Shown one piece after another: positions 45,738 through 56,038 of a stretch of 64,000 bases of DNA (the first letter of the stretch is position 1; every line of letters begins with the position of its first letter). The notes under the pieces were generated by a model. The model made no database searches and was not told the DNA's origin. It was given only the letters and a program-made list of their open reading frames with translations. The stretch comes from Antedon mediterranea (lineage: Eukaryota > Echinodermata > Crinoidea > Comatulida > Antedonidae). The stretch covers positions 5,616,922-5,680,921 of the forward strand of contig NC_092678.1 in assembly GCF_964355755.1 (NCBI RefSeq). The letters run 5' to 3'. A program made the position numbers and the translations under genes.

Positions 45738-46215
45738 TGTAATATAATGTTGCGTTGTTGAGGTACTAATGAAAGACTCTTACTCGCTTAACTGTCGTAA
45801 CACATATATTGTTTATTCAGTATAATACCAGCAAGTATGACATTATTGAAACATAATTTTAATCTTGTAAGGAAAAGAGCAGGCCTTGTCTTTTAAAGCG
45901 AGCGAGTGCGATCACTCAACTAACACACTCCTAAACTGCCCTTGATTTACAACATGCTTAAATTTGGTAAACTTTTACACACCAAAATACAAACAGCACA
46001 CCTACAGAAGCCCTGCATGTATTGAGGAGTGCAATTTGTAGCACACCTATCATTTTCAAAAGAAAGCCTGAAAGAGGGGATAGTTAAACCATAACATTTC
46101 ACAAGAAGTGATAAAATACAGTAAAAATTGTATCAAAATGCATGGTAAATTTTATATGTCAATCAATGATTCCTACTACAAATAGGAATGTGTTGTAATA
46201 CAATATTGTATATAT

Positions 46216-46832
46216 TGTAATATAGTGTTAGTTGTTGAGGTACTAATGAAAGACTCTTACTCGCTTAACTGTCGTAACACATATATTGTTTATTCAGTAT
46301 AATACTTCAGTACAATATACAACTATAAGTATAGATAAGGAACGGAGGATCAATGATGCTGTCAGTGAGGTGTGAAGTGTGTAGGTCTGCTTCTGAAGAA
46401 GTGGCTGTGAGGTGTGGATGTTCTTCTGAAGAAGTGGCTGTGAGGTGTATCTGGGCTCTTCTGAAACTTGGGAGTATATTGGCTCAGTTCATTTGCATAA
46501 TGTCATTACGTAATCTGTGAGGGTAACGATTGGTCCTAAGTTGGTCCAGGGGTGTTTAAGTGGGAATGATTGATCTTATCTGGTGAGGTTACAATGATGA
46601 ATTGGCCCTGTCGAATCTCTGCTTAAAACTGTCAATATCTAATTGTTTTACGATGGGAACAGTCGCAAAATTAAGCTAAGTGTTTTCTTCAGGGATTCTA
46701 TTATAAACTAAATGGTCATTAAAACATCTGGACAAACTCTCCTCTGGACTTTCTGGGTCAAGTTTGTGAACCTATTTGAATTCTGATACAAAGGTCAATT
46801 TCTTAAATATAAAAGTATATCGTTATATTACA
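46216..46832 (-). repeat. Complete solo-like LTR of element C
   Basis: 617 bases from TGTAATATAG to ATATTACA, preceded by a duplicate of the left flank and followed by the right half of the split target element. It is the reference for the interrupted LTR at 37988. It differs by a short substituted block at 46449-46473. Confidence 0.8.
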
Positions 46833-47699
46833 ATATATATATATGCATGTGGCTGGTGTTTATTCCTAGAAATAAAGGCCCCAGGGCATTTATTCGAGGA
46901 GGAGTTTATTCTAAATGATGTTTATTCAAAGAACGGCGTTTATTCAAATACATACGGTATGTGCAAATTGTGTTTTTGAGCATTTGGACACTAATTGTTG
47001 TGCCATTTGTTTTCAAAATTTCTGCAGTTTTTATAACATACACATTAAGATCCATTACACTATGACATTTCATTTCATAGAATGGTTATTTCAAAAAATT
47101 AATTTTTTTATGGAGGTAAAGAGTATTAGTTGAAATATTGATATAAAAGAGTGATTGTGTTTTTACATTTGTGTGATTTCTAGTATGTTATTTATTTAAT
47201 ACTGAAATTAACATCTTAGAAAAAGTTTAAATGTCAGAATAACTCTCATTGTAGACTGATGTACACATGATGTTCCACTGAGAAGTCTTCTGAAATCTCT
47301 GCTTCCTTTATGAGTTCCTCCACTTGCAATTTATTTTATTCTAAATTTTTTTTTAAATTTAGTTTGGTAAAGATTATTTCGATTATTAATTTGCTAAGAT
47401 TAGTTTGATTATTTAGGTTCTAAGGTCTTGAATTATTGTGGTGAGCAGTGTTTCTCTCTCTTGATATTGTGTCTTTTTCTCTAGAAAATGCCCCAGAAGT
47501 TGCCATCTTGAAGGAGTAATCTTGAATAAAGGATAAATGTACCTTCACATCTGTTATAATTTCCTGTTAGATATTTTAAGTTGGTATATTAATTTATTTG
47601 TGAAGTTGCTTTCTTTTTTAGTTTGTGTTATCATAATCTGTTGTTATGCCCCACATTCTTAAATTATAAGTTAACATTGGTTTAGCTAGAGAGTTTTTT
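46833..47699. other. Right half of the split target element and AT-rich flank
   Basis: 46833-46960 continues the AATAAACG-rich element (GCATGTGGCTGGTGTTTATT, GGCATTTATTCGAGGAGG), as in 61195-61305. The rest has no recognised gene; the sequence to 47110 resembles 61300-61400. Confidence 0.55.
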
Positions 47700-47925
47700 T
47701 TTTCATTTCATACACATCCAACATCAAGAAAAAACTCGCCAATTACAGGATGGATAAACTATTTCATAATTTATCGTGCTTATAAACTAAAGTCTCATTT
47801 GAGGCTTAGGGAGTGGAGTTGAACGAGTCGTGAGTTCCAACCCTGGCACTAGGTCAGGATTTAACCCTGGACCTTAGGAAGCATGTTAACCACCACCTAT
47901 CCTAGTAGTAGAGAGGCAACCATTT
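47700..47925 (-). repeat. Diverged tRNA-derived SINE, reverse orientation
   Basis: Shares CCAATTACAGGATGGATAAA and GGGAGTGGAGTTG with the SINE at 61448-61721. The B box region is decayed (GGGTTAAATCC on the minus strand) and the A box is barely visible. Confidence 0.6.
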
Positions 47926-47974
47926 TGCTATTCTGATATATCTGCTTTCCAATTTCTGAGGCCTATTAAACTGG

Positions 47975-48427
47975 GGTGTGTAGAAAGCGACGACCTCGAA
48001 TTGGACGACCCCAATGACCCGGGCGACCTAGAATTGGACGACACATAACACGAAACCGACGACCCCTATAGCCTAGCCTAGGCCTAAGTGTGGTATAACA
48101 TCCTGAAGCCGAACATAGCCAAAGATCTATATATATAATACTCGCAAGCAAGCAATAAAAATTCTATTGAGACTCTATAGAGATTCTATAGAAACTCTGT
48201 AAAAACTATAATCTATAGAAACTCTATAGAAATTCTATGGAGACTCTAAAGAAACAGACACGAACAGATATGGAACGCCAAGAGTGCATCATTAAAACTG
48301 CATTCGACTCGATTAGCACACGACCTGGTTTGCCATGTTTATGATATTTTGTGTTATGGGTCGTCCAATTCTAGGTCACCCGGGTCGTTGGGGTCGTCCA
48401 ATTCGAGGTTGTCGCTTTCTACACACC
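47975..48427. mobile_element. MITE with 77-base terminal inverted repeats
   Basis: 47975-48051 and 48351-48427 are reverse complements over 77 positions with four mismatches (GGTGTGTAGAAAGCGAC ... ATAACAC). Inside the arms CGAATTGGACGACCC and AGAATTGGACGACAC form an internal direct repeat. The 300-base centre has AAACTCTATAGA tandem repeats (48160-48255). It is much more GC-rich in the arms than the surroundings and has no transposase. Confidence 0.9.
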
Positions 48428-49139
48428 TTATTAATCTGTGTTCCAGATACATTGTGTAGAGTTGGATACGTCAGTGTAGCTCCTTTAATTTGTAAATTTA
48501 ATCCTGTTTGATTTCAAAAGAAACCTTATATGTCAAGTTTAATCGACTTTCAAAGTTTTGGCCATTAGTAATTTGTGTTGCAAAAGCAATAGGCAGTCAT
48601 TTTAAAAACAAATTAATTCTATGACATAAACGACAATAGTTCGATAAAAATAACTGAAAGTGAGGTAATGAAAAAACTAACTTATAGTCGACTGATGAGA
48701 ATATAATCCAATCACAATTTAGCACAAAATAAACAAGTATAACATAACAATATAATATTATTTATTTAATATTTATTTCATAAACTTCCCAAAAAGTTAA
48801 ACAATAGAAAACATAATAAGAATCTACAAAAATATCATAAATCATACGATATTCAAATACTCAATAATCTAAACAAAAGGTTATTCTTGATAATTATGAA
48901 ATACACAAATAATAATTGACCAAAAAGATTGATTTACAGCTGGAAAAAAAAACATGAAATAATATACTTAGTAAACACATCATTTATTAAATTTACACAT
49001 ACATAAATGCATATAAATTAAACATTGAGAGGAATGAAAAAATTGACTTAACTATAGCACTATCAACAACTGTAATATATACAATATATAATATAAATCC
49101 TAAGGCAAATAACTGAAAAAATGACAATGCTGGCTGGAT
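48428..49139. other. Receptor-array flank
   Basis: Blocks shared with other receptor flanks: 48530-48590 with 35296, 48770-48800 (TTTATTTCATAAACTTCCC), and 49040-49090 (AACTATAGCACTATCAACAA). No gene. Confidence 0.5.
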
Positions 49140-49420
49140 CTCAATGGAGATACAAAAAAAAAAAAGCGAAAAGCTAAATCAAAACGATAAGTAAAACAGC
49201 CAGAAAAGTTAGCAGAGCTTTCGGGCAACACTAGCCCTTCATCAGTGCAAGTGAAGGAATTTGGATAACGTCATAGTATAAGAGCTGGCAAGTGCTGCCT
49301 GGGTGGACAGGAATAAAAGAAATACAACAAAAGGAGACAGGGTTGAGTCTGAATAAGAGTAGAAAACAAAGAAGGTAGCTTGGTAGAGATATAAACAATT
49401 ATGCATTGAAACTAAAAAAA
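49140..49420 (-). mobile_element. Penelope-like element fragment
   Basis: On the minus strand it carries CTGATGAAGGGCTAGTGTTG, CCCGAAAGCTCTGC and then CATTGAGATCCAGCCAGCAT, sequence typical of the ends of Penelope-like retroelements. No coding part is seen. Confidence 0.5.
49215..49254 (-). ncRNA. Candidate hammerhead ribozyme core
   Basis: The minus strand has the catalytic box CTGATGA, a GGGC/GCCC stem II with loop TAGTGTT, and the second box GAAA, in the order and spacing of hammerhead ribozymes, which are known in Penelope-like elements. Stem III, stem I and the cleavage triplet could not be confirmed by eye, so activity is unproven. Confidence 0.45.
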
Positions 49421-50052
49421 GCTGTTTTTTTTTTCTTTATTGTATCATAGATAATATCTCTATGATTGTATCAAACAAAAACAATTTCAATACAAAAGGT
49501 AGCCAAGATATAGCCGAAGCTAATCAAGCTTGGTACCTTTTATCTTAACTAACTTAAGCTACGAAATTAACAAATAAATAACAGAAGAAAATAAAAATTT
49601 GATAATGTCAAAAGCAAAACAAAAAATGTTGAATAATAAATAAATAACATAACATAACATAAAGTGATGTATGTACTATACTGTAATAAACAAAACCATA
49701 TCAGTTCAATAGACAATATCTGATGAATTAACAATATATAAAACATGGTGGTTAATATTGAAACTTAAATTTTGGTAGTCAATGGAATAATTTTACCGAT
49801 CTGGGAGTATGTTTCTAATGTTAAGTCCAAAAGGTAAAATACAATACAATATATAATATATATATTTATACAACTGTATATTATACAATGCTTTAAAATT
49901 CAAGCTCAAATGCCTTTTGACACAGAAAATGTTACAAATTTACAGCCCAACTTTGAAAATATTAGTATTGTAGTAAAACGTTTTAGAAACAGAAAGTATA
50001 TTTCAATTATCTTATTATTTTATTTTAGGCACTCATATTGTTCATTTTATAT
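49421..50052. other. AT-rich gap and receptor 3'-flank remnants
   Basis: No gene. 49900-50050 resembles the sequence downstream of receptors 5 and 9 (AAATTCAAGCTCAAATGCC, TTTTAGGCACTCAT). Confidence 0.45.
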
Positions 50053-50098
50053 TTATTACACCCTTTGTTCTTCATGATGACCTCTTTGAAGCAAAGGA
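50053..50098 (-). pseudogene. GPCR C-terminal fragment c
   Basis: About 45 bases matching the last codons and stop of the receptors (plus strand TATTACACCCTTTGTTCTTC then GACCTCTTTGAA). It then breaks off into GCAAAG, as after an internal deletion. Confidence 0.6.
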
Positions 50099-50216
50099 TA
50101 GAAATTACTAATATTATATTTGTGTGTTTAAAGTAAAAGATATTTAGCATAGAAAGCATCTTTTATTTTACAGAACTTATCAATTGTTTTATTTGGTTAC
50201 TTTGGTTTTATTTTTA

Positions 50217-50349
50217 GTTTATTACACTCTTTGTTCATCTTGATTCTTTGTTCATCTTCATTCTGTCTTTGACCTCTTTAAATGTTTCTTATTTGAGGTC
50301 CAAGATTGGAAGCAAAACAGCATAGCATACGCTTAAAACCGTTTCTTAA
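50217..50349 (-). pseudogene. GPCR C-terminal fragment d
   Basis: Tail and helix 8 of a receptor including the stop, with a 16-base duplication near the end (TTTGTTCATCTTGATTC and TTTGTTCATCTTCATTC). It stops at plus-strand GTTTCTTAA, the same point as fragment a, and joins sequence that elsewhere (55627) is intergenic flank. Confidence 0.8.
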
Positions 50350-50770
50350 TATTAAATGTACAGAAAAAAGAAGTGAGCAAAGTAGATAAACAGAGCTTAT
50401 TACCTACAAAGCACAGTAAAAAAGAAATCTCAACTACATCCTAAACTAATACCAACAACTGTGATATGCCATTTTATCTACAAAAATATTCATAATTTGA
50501 TGATAAATAATGTTGATAGAATGATTTAAAAGTATTGAAACTTTCATAATTCATATTCAATAGAAAGTATAATATACTTAGAATAGAAACCAGTTTAATC
50601 ATCATTTAAAGTTTCTTTTACACACTTATACATTGTTTGATTTACTGACATTGATTTATTTCCAATATATTACAGTACACTAATTCTTGTTGAAAAAAAC
50701 AAAAATTAGAGAAACTAACCCCATTGACAGTTTAACTTAAAAGAAACAAATTTTAACTGCAGTCTTAAAC
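50350..50770. other. Receptor-array flank
   Basis: Homologous to 55627-56000 (ATTAAATGTACAGAAAAA, GATAAACAGAGCTTATT, CTACAAAGCACAG). No gene. Confidence 0.5.
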
Positions 50771-51106
50771 TTAAAGATGTATTGTCCCCCAAAAACATGA
50801 AAAATGAAGATTAAGTAAATCAGACTTTGAATATGTTATTTTGTAGTTTTCATAAAGTTAATCACTTCCATAGAAAATAAATAGAAAAAAATAATGTTTT
50901 CACCTATAAATTGACAAAATAAATGGTTAAATTCAACCAAAAACCCACTGGCTGGCTGCCAATTTGGCAATTACAGTTTTTTCAGGTAATTTTTTTTTTT
51001 GATCCAATTTTTGGGCAAAGTGGATAACTACTATGTTACATTAAAATGTCATATTCAACACAATTTTGTTAAGAATTATTTTATCAGGGGGACAATACAT
51101 CTTTAA
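50771..51106. mobile_element. Intact MITE with perfect 20-base terminal inverted repeats
   Basis: 50771-50790 and 51087-51106 are perfect reverse complements (TTAAAGATGTATTGTCCCCC). It interrupts a flank segment that is continuous at 58786-58820 (TCTAAACTAAATACAATCAA), which acts as an empty site. It is 336 bases and non-coding. A degraded relative lies at 10017. Confidence 0.9.
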
Positions 51107-51414
51107 TACAATCAACTGTTATCTGGCACTTAGGCCTATCTGTTTAATCTGGAACAAATTGTTCATAGTTTTTTATACAATGATTTAAAAGTATTGAAAG
51201 ATTTTAACATGTTGTAATTTCTAATTAAATGTCTTGCTGACACTTTATATGGCTACCATTCTTATATAATATGCAACAAGTTACAGTCAGGTTTAGATGT
51301 TACTAATATTATATATGTATTTAAAGTAAAAGATATTTAGTATAGAAAGCATCTTTTATTTTACAGAACTTATCAATTGTTTTATTTGGTAACTTTGGTT
51401 TTATTTCCAGTCTA
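51107..51414. other. 3' flank of receptor 6
   Basis: Closely similar to 58800-59100, downstream of receptor 10 (ATCAACTGTTATCTGGCACT, AAAAGATATTTAG, CAGAACTTATCAATTGTTTT). No gene. Confidence 0.6.
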
Positions 51415-52371
51415 TTACACTCTATGTTCATCTTCATTACGTCTTTGACCTCTTTGAATGTTTCTTATTTGAGGTTCAAGATTGGAAGCAAAACAGTCTA
51501 GCATGCGCTTAAAACCATTTCTTAACTCGGTAATACGCCACCAATATACAATGGGATTTAAAGCAGAATTCATCATCAGAAGCGGTAAACAAATCTGATA
51601 GAAAGAGTATGCAAATGAGTCACAATGAGTTGATGTAATATAGCATATTGTCAATATCTGGGTTGGGAGTAAGCAGAAAAACAATGAAAAAAGTAGAATA
51701 CTAAATGTAATAAATACTGATCGTAATCTGGCCTGTCTAGCAGATCTAGCAGAAGCTGATGCAATTTGGTTAGTTTTACGTTTTAAAATAATGTAAATAG
51801 AAATATAAACAAATCCTATAATAATAGTCAAAGTAAAACTCAAAAAGTACACAGGTAATAGATTGTATATGTCAAAAAATATAAAGAAAGACAATACTAA
51901 AACTGTTGTTAAAATCCATAAAAAAGTACACACTATTGCCAATTTCTTTTTTGTAACAAATTGTTGGTATTTTATTGGAACAGCAATAGCTATAAAACGT
52001 TCAATACTCACGGCAAGAACAAATAATAATGAACAATTCATCATTAATAGCCCAACAGTTACAGTTACACCAACTGAATTAAAATACCTTATTATCATAA
52101 ACAACAAAGTAACAAGACAACTTAGTAAGTCAGCAACTGCCAAGTTGACAAGCAAAACATTTGGTTTCTTTCTTAGTTGATGATTACAGCAGACAACCAA
52201 AATAACAAACATGTTTTCCAATATTCCTGCAACCATAATTATACATGTGAGATAACCACTGACCGGATGTATTGTTAAATTCATTGTAAAATTATAATAA
52301 TAATAATAATAATAATAATAATCCAATGAAATACTGTAGTCATCCAAACTATTGACATCTTCTGTATCCAT
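51415..52371 (-). CDS. Class A GPCR, array member 6, intact, with polytyrosine N-terminus
   Basis: 318 residues. The N-terminus MDTEDVNSLDDYSISLD is followed by nine consecutive Tyr codons, all TAT (microsatellite at 52294-52320), then NFTMNLT with two sequons. TM motifs: GILENM, LAVADLL, VSIERFIAIAVPIKY, SLFFCLLPTQ, NPIVYWWR. The acceptor TTTTCTTACAG is at 52417-52418, so 45 bases of 5' UTR precede the ATG. That leader contains an earlier ATG (about 52412) in another frame. The closest relative by N-terminus style and 5' exon is pseudogene 4. Confidence 0.9.
   Translation of the reverse strand: MDTEDVNSLDDYSISLDYYYYYYYYYNFTMNLTIHPVSGYLTCIIMVAGILENMFVILVVCCNHQLRKKPNVLLVNLAVADLLSCLVTLLFMIIRYFNSVGVTVTVGLLMMNCSLLFVLAVSIERFIAIAVPIKYQQFVTKKKLAIVCTFLWILTTVLVLSFFIFFDIYNLLPVYFLSFTLTIIIGFVYISIYIILKRKTNQIASASARSARQARLRSVFITFSILLFSLFFCLLPTQILTICYITSTHCDSFAYSFYQICLPLLMMNSALNPIVYWWRITELRNGFKRMLDCFASNLEPQIRNIQRGQRRNEDEHRV
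52294..52320 (-). repeat. (TAT)9 coding microsatellite
   Basis: Nine perfect TAT units within receptor 6, encoding Tyr; likely length-polymorphic. Confidence 0.95.
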
Positions 52372-53857
52372 TTTTGATGGTTTTTGCAGAATTGGTAAAC
52401 AACAAACTCATCAGCCCTGTAAGAAAATGTAAATTAAATAACAAGTATAAATACAATTAATTAGACTAACACAACAAAAATATTCAATCTTCTGTCAAAT
52501 AAAGTTAAGATTTAGTCAATTCAATAAAATGCTGTCATACCAATTGTTTACAATAGATTATAATTCAAAATATTTGTTTGTTAGTTTGTAAATAGTTTGG
52601 CTACCCTTTTGTAAAGTCTTCCGATATTTATTTTCCCATTTGAAAGGAAAACTCTTTAAAACTGTCTTCAGGCAGACAATACAAATATTATAGTTAGATA
52701 GTTAGAATTATATTTCCTGGAATGTTCTTAATTCTAAAGCATATAATCTACTCTGGCAAAATTGTGTTTGGAATCTTTGATGTTGCAACTGTTTAGGTGA
52801 AGTTTGTGTTACTGGGGACGGTCCAATGACCAGCCATTTTAACAAACAAAAAACACTATTCTTTCTTGCCACAATTCGATATTCAAAATTTAAACTTGAC
52901 CTGACATGGTTCCATGAAATCTTTATATGGAAGTAGTAATGTGGATTTAAAAAAAAAATGAATTCTAATATTTACCACAAAATGGTTTTTCACAGAATTG
53001 AGTGGTTTTACAATACTTGATATTGTACTAATTCTGGAATAGTCACTCCACAAGTTGCTTTCCTTCAAATTGAATACACTTTTGTTAATTGATACTAAAT
53101 TGAATAAGGTTTATGTAGTTGTAATTGTGTTTTTGCTTCTGTTATTGGTGCATTTGAAGTTTTGTTTGTGTTCTTGGTTTTAATGATTCTTTCATGTTGT
53201 TGAAGCAAAATGCTTTTGTATTTGTCAAAGGTCAAATGCCTAGCCTGTACCATTTCATGATATAATTTTCTGAATCACCATAAAATCAGATTACAAATGC
53301 TATTTATTTATTTTATTTCATAAACCTCTTGAAGAACAAGCAAAATTGAACATTACAAAATGATAAAATAGTTATTAGAAAATAATAGAAAAATAATCTA
53401 TAATTTACACTATAACAGATTTCATGATAAAAAAGATTAAAAAATATGATTTAACAAACAGTAATTTAAATTTAAAATTAAGTTTAATAAACGAGGAATT
53501 GACTTAACAAACATTTGTATAAAATCTAATGGTTGAACCAATGCTGGCACCTATTTATTATTGTAAGGACAAGCAACATGTATGTACAATGGTTAAACAA
53601 TACAAAATGAGCAAATACAATAGTTAATAATAAATAGAAAGATAGTCTATAATTAATACTGTTAATAAATAATTTACACTATCACAGATTCCATGATAAA
53701 AAAAAAATTTAGAATAGGATTTTAACAGGCAAATTTGTATAGAATTAAATTATTGAACCAATGCTAGCACCTAAAAAATATTTAAACTGGCTATCATTTC
53801 TAATAATGTTCTAAATTGTTCCGTTTAGTTTAGTGTCTTTGATTTATTTCCAGTCTA
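52372..53857. other. Region between receptors 6 and 7
   Basis: No gene. A candidate noncoding exon end of receptor 6 is near 52973 (TTTGTG/GTAAATA on the minus strand). 53055-53090 is the paralogous empty site of retrotransposon B. 53300-53560 repeats the TTCATAAACCTCTTGAAGAA flank block twice in diverged form (second copy about 53570-53760). Confidence 0.55.
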
Positions 53858-54742
53858 TTACACTCTTTGTTCATCTTCATGACCTCCTTGACCTCTTGGA
53901 ATGTTTCTTATTTGAGGTTCAGGATTGGAACCAAAGCAGCATAGAGCACGCTTAAAACCATTTCTTAACTCTGGAATACGCCACCAATATACAATGGGAT
54001 TTAAAGCAGAATTCATCATCAGAAGCGGAAACAAAATCTGATAAAAATTTTTAAGGGAGTCACAGTGACTTAAAAATATAAAACATATGGATAATAAGTG
54101 GGTTGGTATCAAACAGAAAAACAGTGGAAAAAGTAGAATACTAAATGTAATAAATACTGATTGTAATCTGGCCTGTCTAGCAGATCTAGCAGTAGCTGAT
54201 GCGAGTTGGTTAGTTTTACGTTTTAAAATAATGTACATAAAAATATAAACAAATGCAACTATTGTGATCAAAGTCAAACTCAGACCAAATACATAAATAT
54301 ATGACAAACAATTGAATACTGTTATTATCCATAAGGAAATACAAGATTTTGCCAATCTCTTTTTTGTAACAATGTTTTGGTATTTTAATGGAGCAGCAAT
54401 AGCTATGAAACGTTCAATACTCACTGCAAAAACAAATAATAGTGAAGAAGTCATCATTGATGCCCCTATAAATACCACCAAACCAATTGAAGAAAAAGAC
54501 AAAACAGAAAATAGAATCATGAACAAAAAGATAGAAAGACAAGTTAGTAAGTCAGCAACTGCCAAGTTGACAAGCAAAACGTTTGATTTCTTTCTTAGTT
54601 GATGATTGCAGCAGACAACCAAAATAACAAACAGGTTTTCAAATATTCCTGCAACCGTAATGATAATAGTGAGAAAAGAACTGATTGGATGTATCTTTGT
54701 AAAAGTTAAGTCTACTATCTTTGAAATCCATGTAATATTCAT
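53858..54742 (-). CDS. Class A GPCR, array member 7, intact but with shifted start
   Basis: 294 residues, the shortest N-terminus of the array (MNITWISKIVDLTFTKIHPIS). TM motifs: GIFENL, LAVADLL, VSIERFIAIAAPLKY, PLFFCLIPTH, NPIVYWWR. The ancestral start next to the acceptor is present (ATATG at about 54800), but its frame reads M-R-V-Q-stop, so the protein must begin at the downstream ATG or a later one. The four-codon upstream ORF could reduce translation. The candidate exon 1 at 54991 has ATTG where others have ATGG. Confidence 0.87.
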   Translation of the reverse strand: MNITWISKIVDLTFTKIHPISSFLTIIITVAGIFENLFVILVVCCNHQLRKKSNVLLVNLAVADLLTCLSIFLFMILFSVLSFSSIGLVVFIGASMMTSSLLFVFAVSIERFIAIAAPLKYQNIVTKKRLAKSCISLWIITVFNCLSYIYVFGLSLTLITIVAFVYIFMYIILKRKTNQLASATARSARQARLQSVFITFSILLFPLFFCLIPTHLLSICFIFLSHCDSLKNFYQILFPLLMMNSALNPIVYWWRIPELRNGFKRALCCFGSNPEPQIRNIPRGQGGHEDEQRV

Positions 54743-56038
54743 TCTTAGTTAGTTTCAGCAAAGTAGTTTGATGTAAGTATAGTTTACTGAACTCGCATAT
54801 CTGTAAGAAAATTTATAATTCAACTAAAAATAACATTACATTTTTTTGTACATGGTCATAAGAAATAACATAGATTCTATATTTTTGTTTTCCACTTAAT
54901 GATTACCATTACTGCTCGTCTATCTAAGTCTAAGCCTTTATACATCATTTTTTTTTTAAATAAAGAAACTTTACATGCTCATAAGCTTACCAATGATAAG
55001 TTGGCTAGATCCAAATGTTGATAAAAACACAATTTTTTCCAGTTTCACCATAAAGTTCTTAAGTGACTTTTTAAAAAGACTCCCAATGCTTATATATATT
55101 GTAGCGCAGCGAATAACTTCATGGTAAAAACTGTGTTGCCGATGCTGTTACTGTTAACAAACTAATTCATCTACTATAGCGATAATATAGAATCACATTT
55201 CCTATAATGTTACAATTTCTAGCATTCAATTACTGCCATTATAGTTTTATTGGCGATTGTATGTATTAGATAATGTGTACCAGCAAGTATATAAGATAAG
55301 ACACTTAGCAATAAAAATGTCTAAAAAGTTGATAATGTTATTAAGTTTTATTTATATTTCATAAATCTCCTGAACAACAGGCCAAATATACAATATTTTG
55401 ATAAAAATATATAATAATAATATTGTCTATTTTATATCATTAATAAAGTAATAACAACTTTACACTAGACAAATTCCATGATATAAACATGACTTTGACA
55501 AACAGTTTAAATGATTTAATATTAAACAAAACGTTTTCACCAATTTTTACCCCAATTGACTCATTTAGATCAACAATAATGACAAATTGTCAGTAGGAGA
55601 GTGAACTATTATTCATACAAAAGTGAATAATATTAAATGTACAGAAAAAGTGAGCAAAGTGGATAAACAGAGCTTATTTTATTAAAGTACCTACAAAGCA
55701 CAGATATGAGTATAAAATGAAAAAGAAATCTTAACTACAGCCTAAACTAATACCTAATGTGATATGCCATTTATGTACAAAAATTATTCATAATTTTATG
55801 ATAAATCATAATTTTGATAGAATGCTTTACAAGTATTGAAACTTTAATAATTCATGTTCAAGTGTCTTTTTGACACAAAGAAATATATATACATTTGCTA
55901 CCATTATACTTACAGTCTATTTATTAGTATTATATAAAGTAAAATATAGTTAGCCATAGTTCAATCATATTTAAAGTTTCTTTCATAGCACTGTTTGATT
56001 TACTGAAATTATTATGTGAATGTATTATTTCTAATATA
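54743..56038. other. Region between receptors 7 and 9
   Basis: No gene. A candidate 5' exon end lies at 54991 (CCAACTTATCATTG/GTAAGC, minus). The flank homologous to 60250-60560 is followed by the 3' flank of receptor 9 (TTCATAAATCTCCTGAACAA, CTACAGCCTAAACTAATACC). Confidence 0.5.

Larger units (their letters stand above)
37988..46832 (-). mobile_element. Composite: non-autonomous LTR retrotransposon C with nested insertions
   Basis: The left LTR starts TGTAATATAG at 37988 and ends ATATTACA at 43582. A polypurine tract lies at 43583-43606, the interior at 43607-45724, a primer-binding-like site at 45725-45737, and a right LTR starts at 45738. The right LTR is cut at 45825 and followed by a copy of the left flank (45826-46215) and then a complete solo-like LTR (46216-46832). 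The left LTR is expanded to 5.6 kb by a DIRS1-like element and a TTAA-flanked element. The two halves of the target (an AATAAACG-rich element) lie at 37862-37987 and 46833-46960, proving insertion. ATAT flanks both ends. Confidence 0.75.

Noticed and set aside
47966-48151. Arginine-rich 61-codon ORF
   Set aside because: It reads through the arm of an inverted-repeat MITE and reflects its repeated GACGACC motif.
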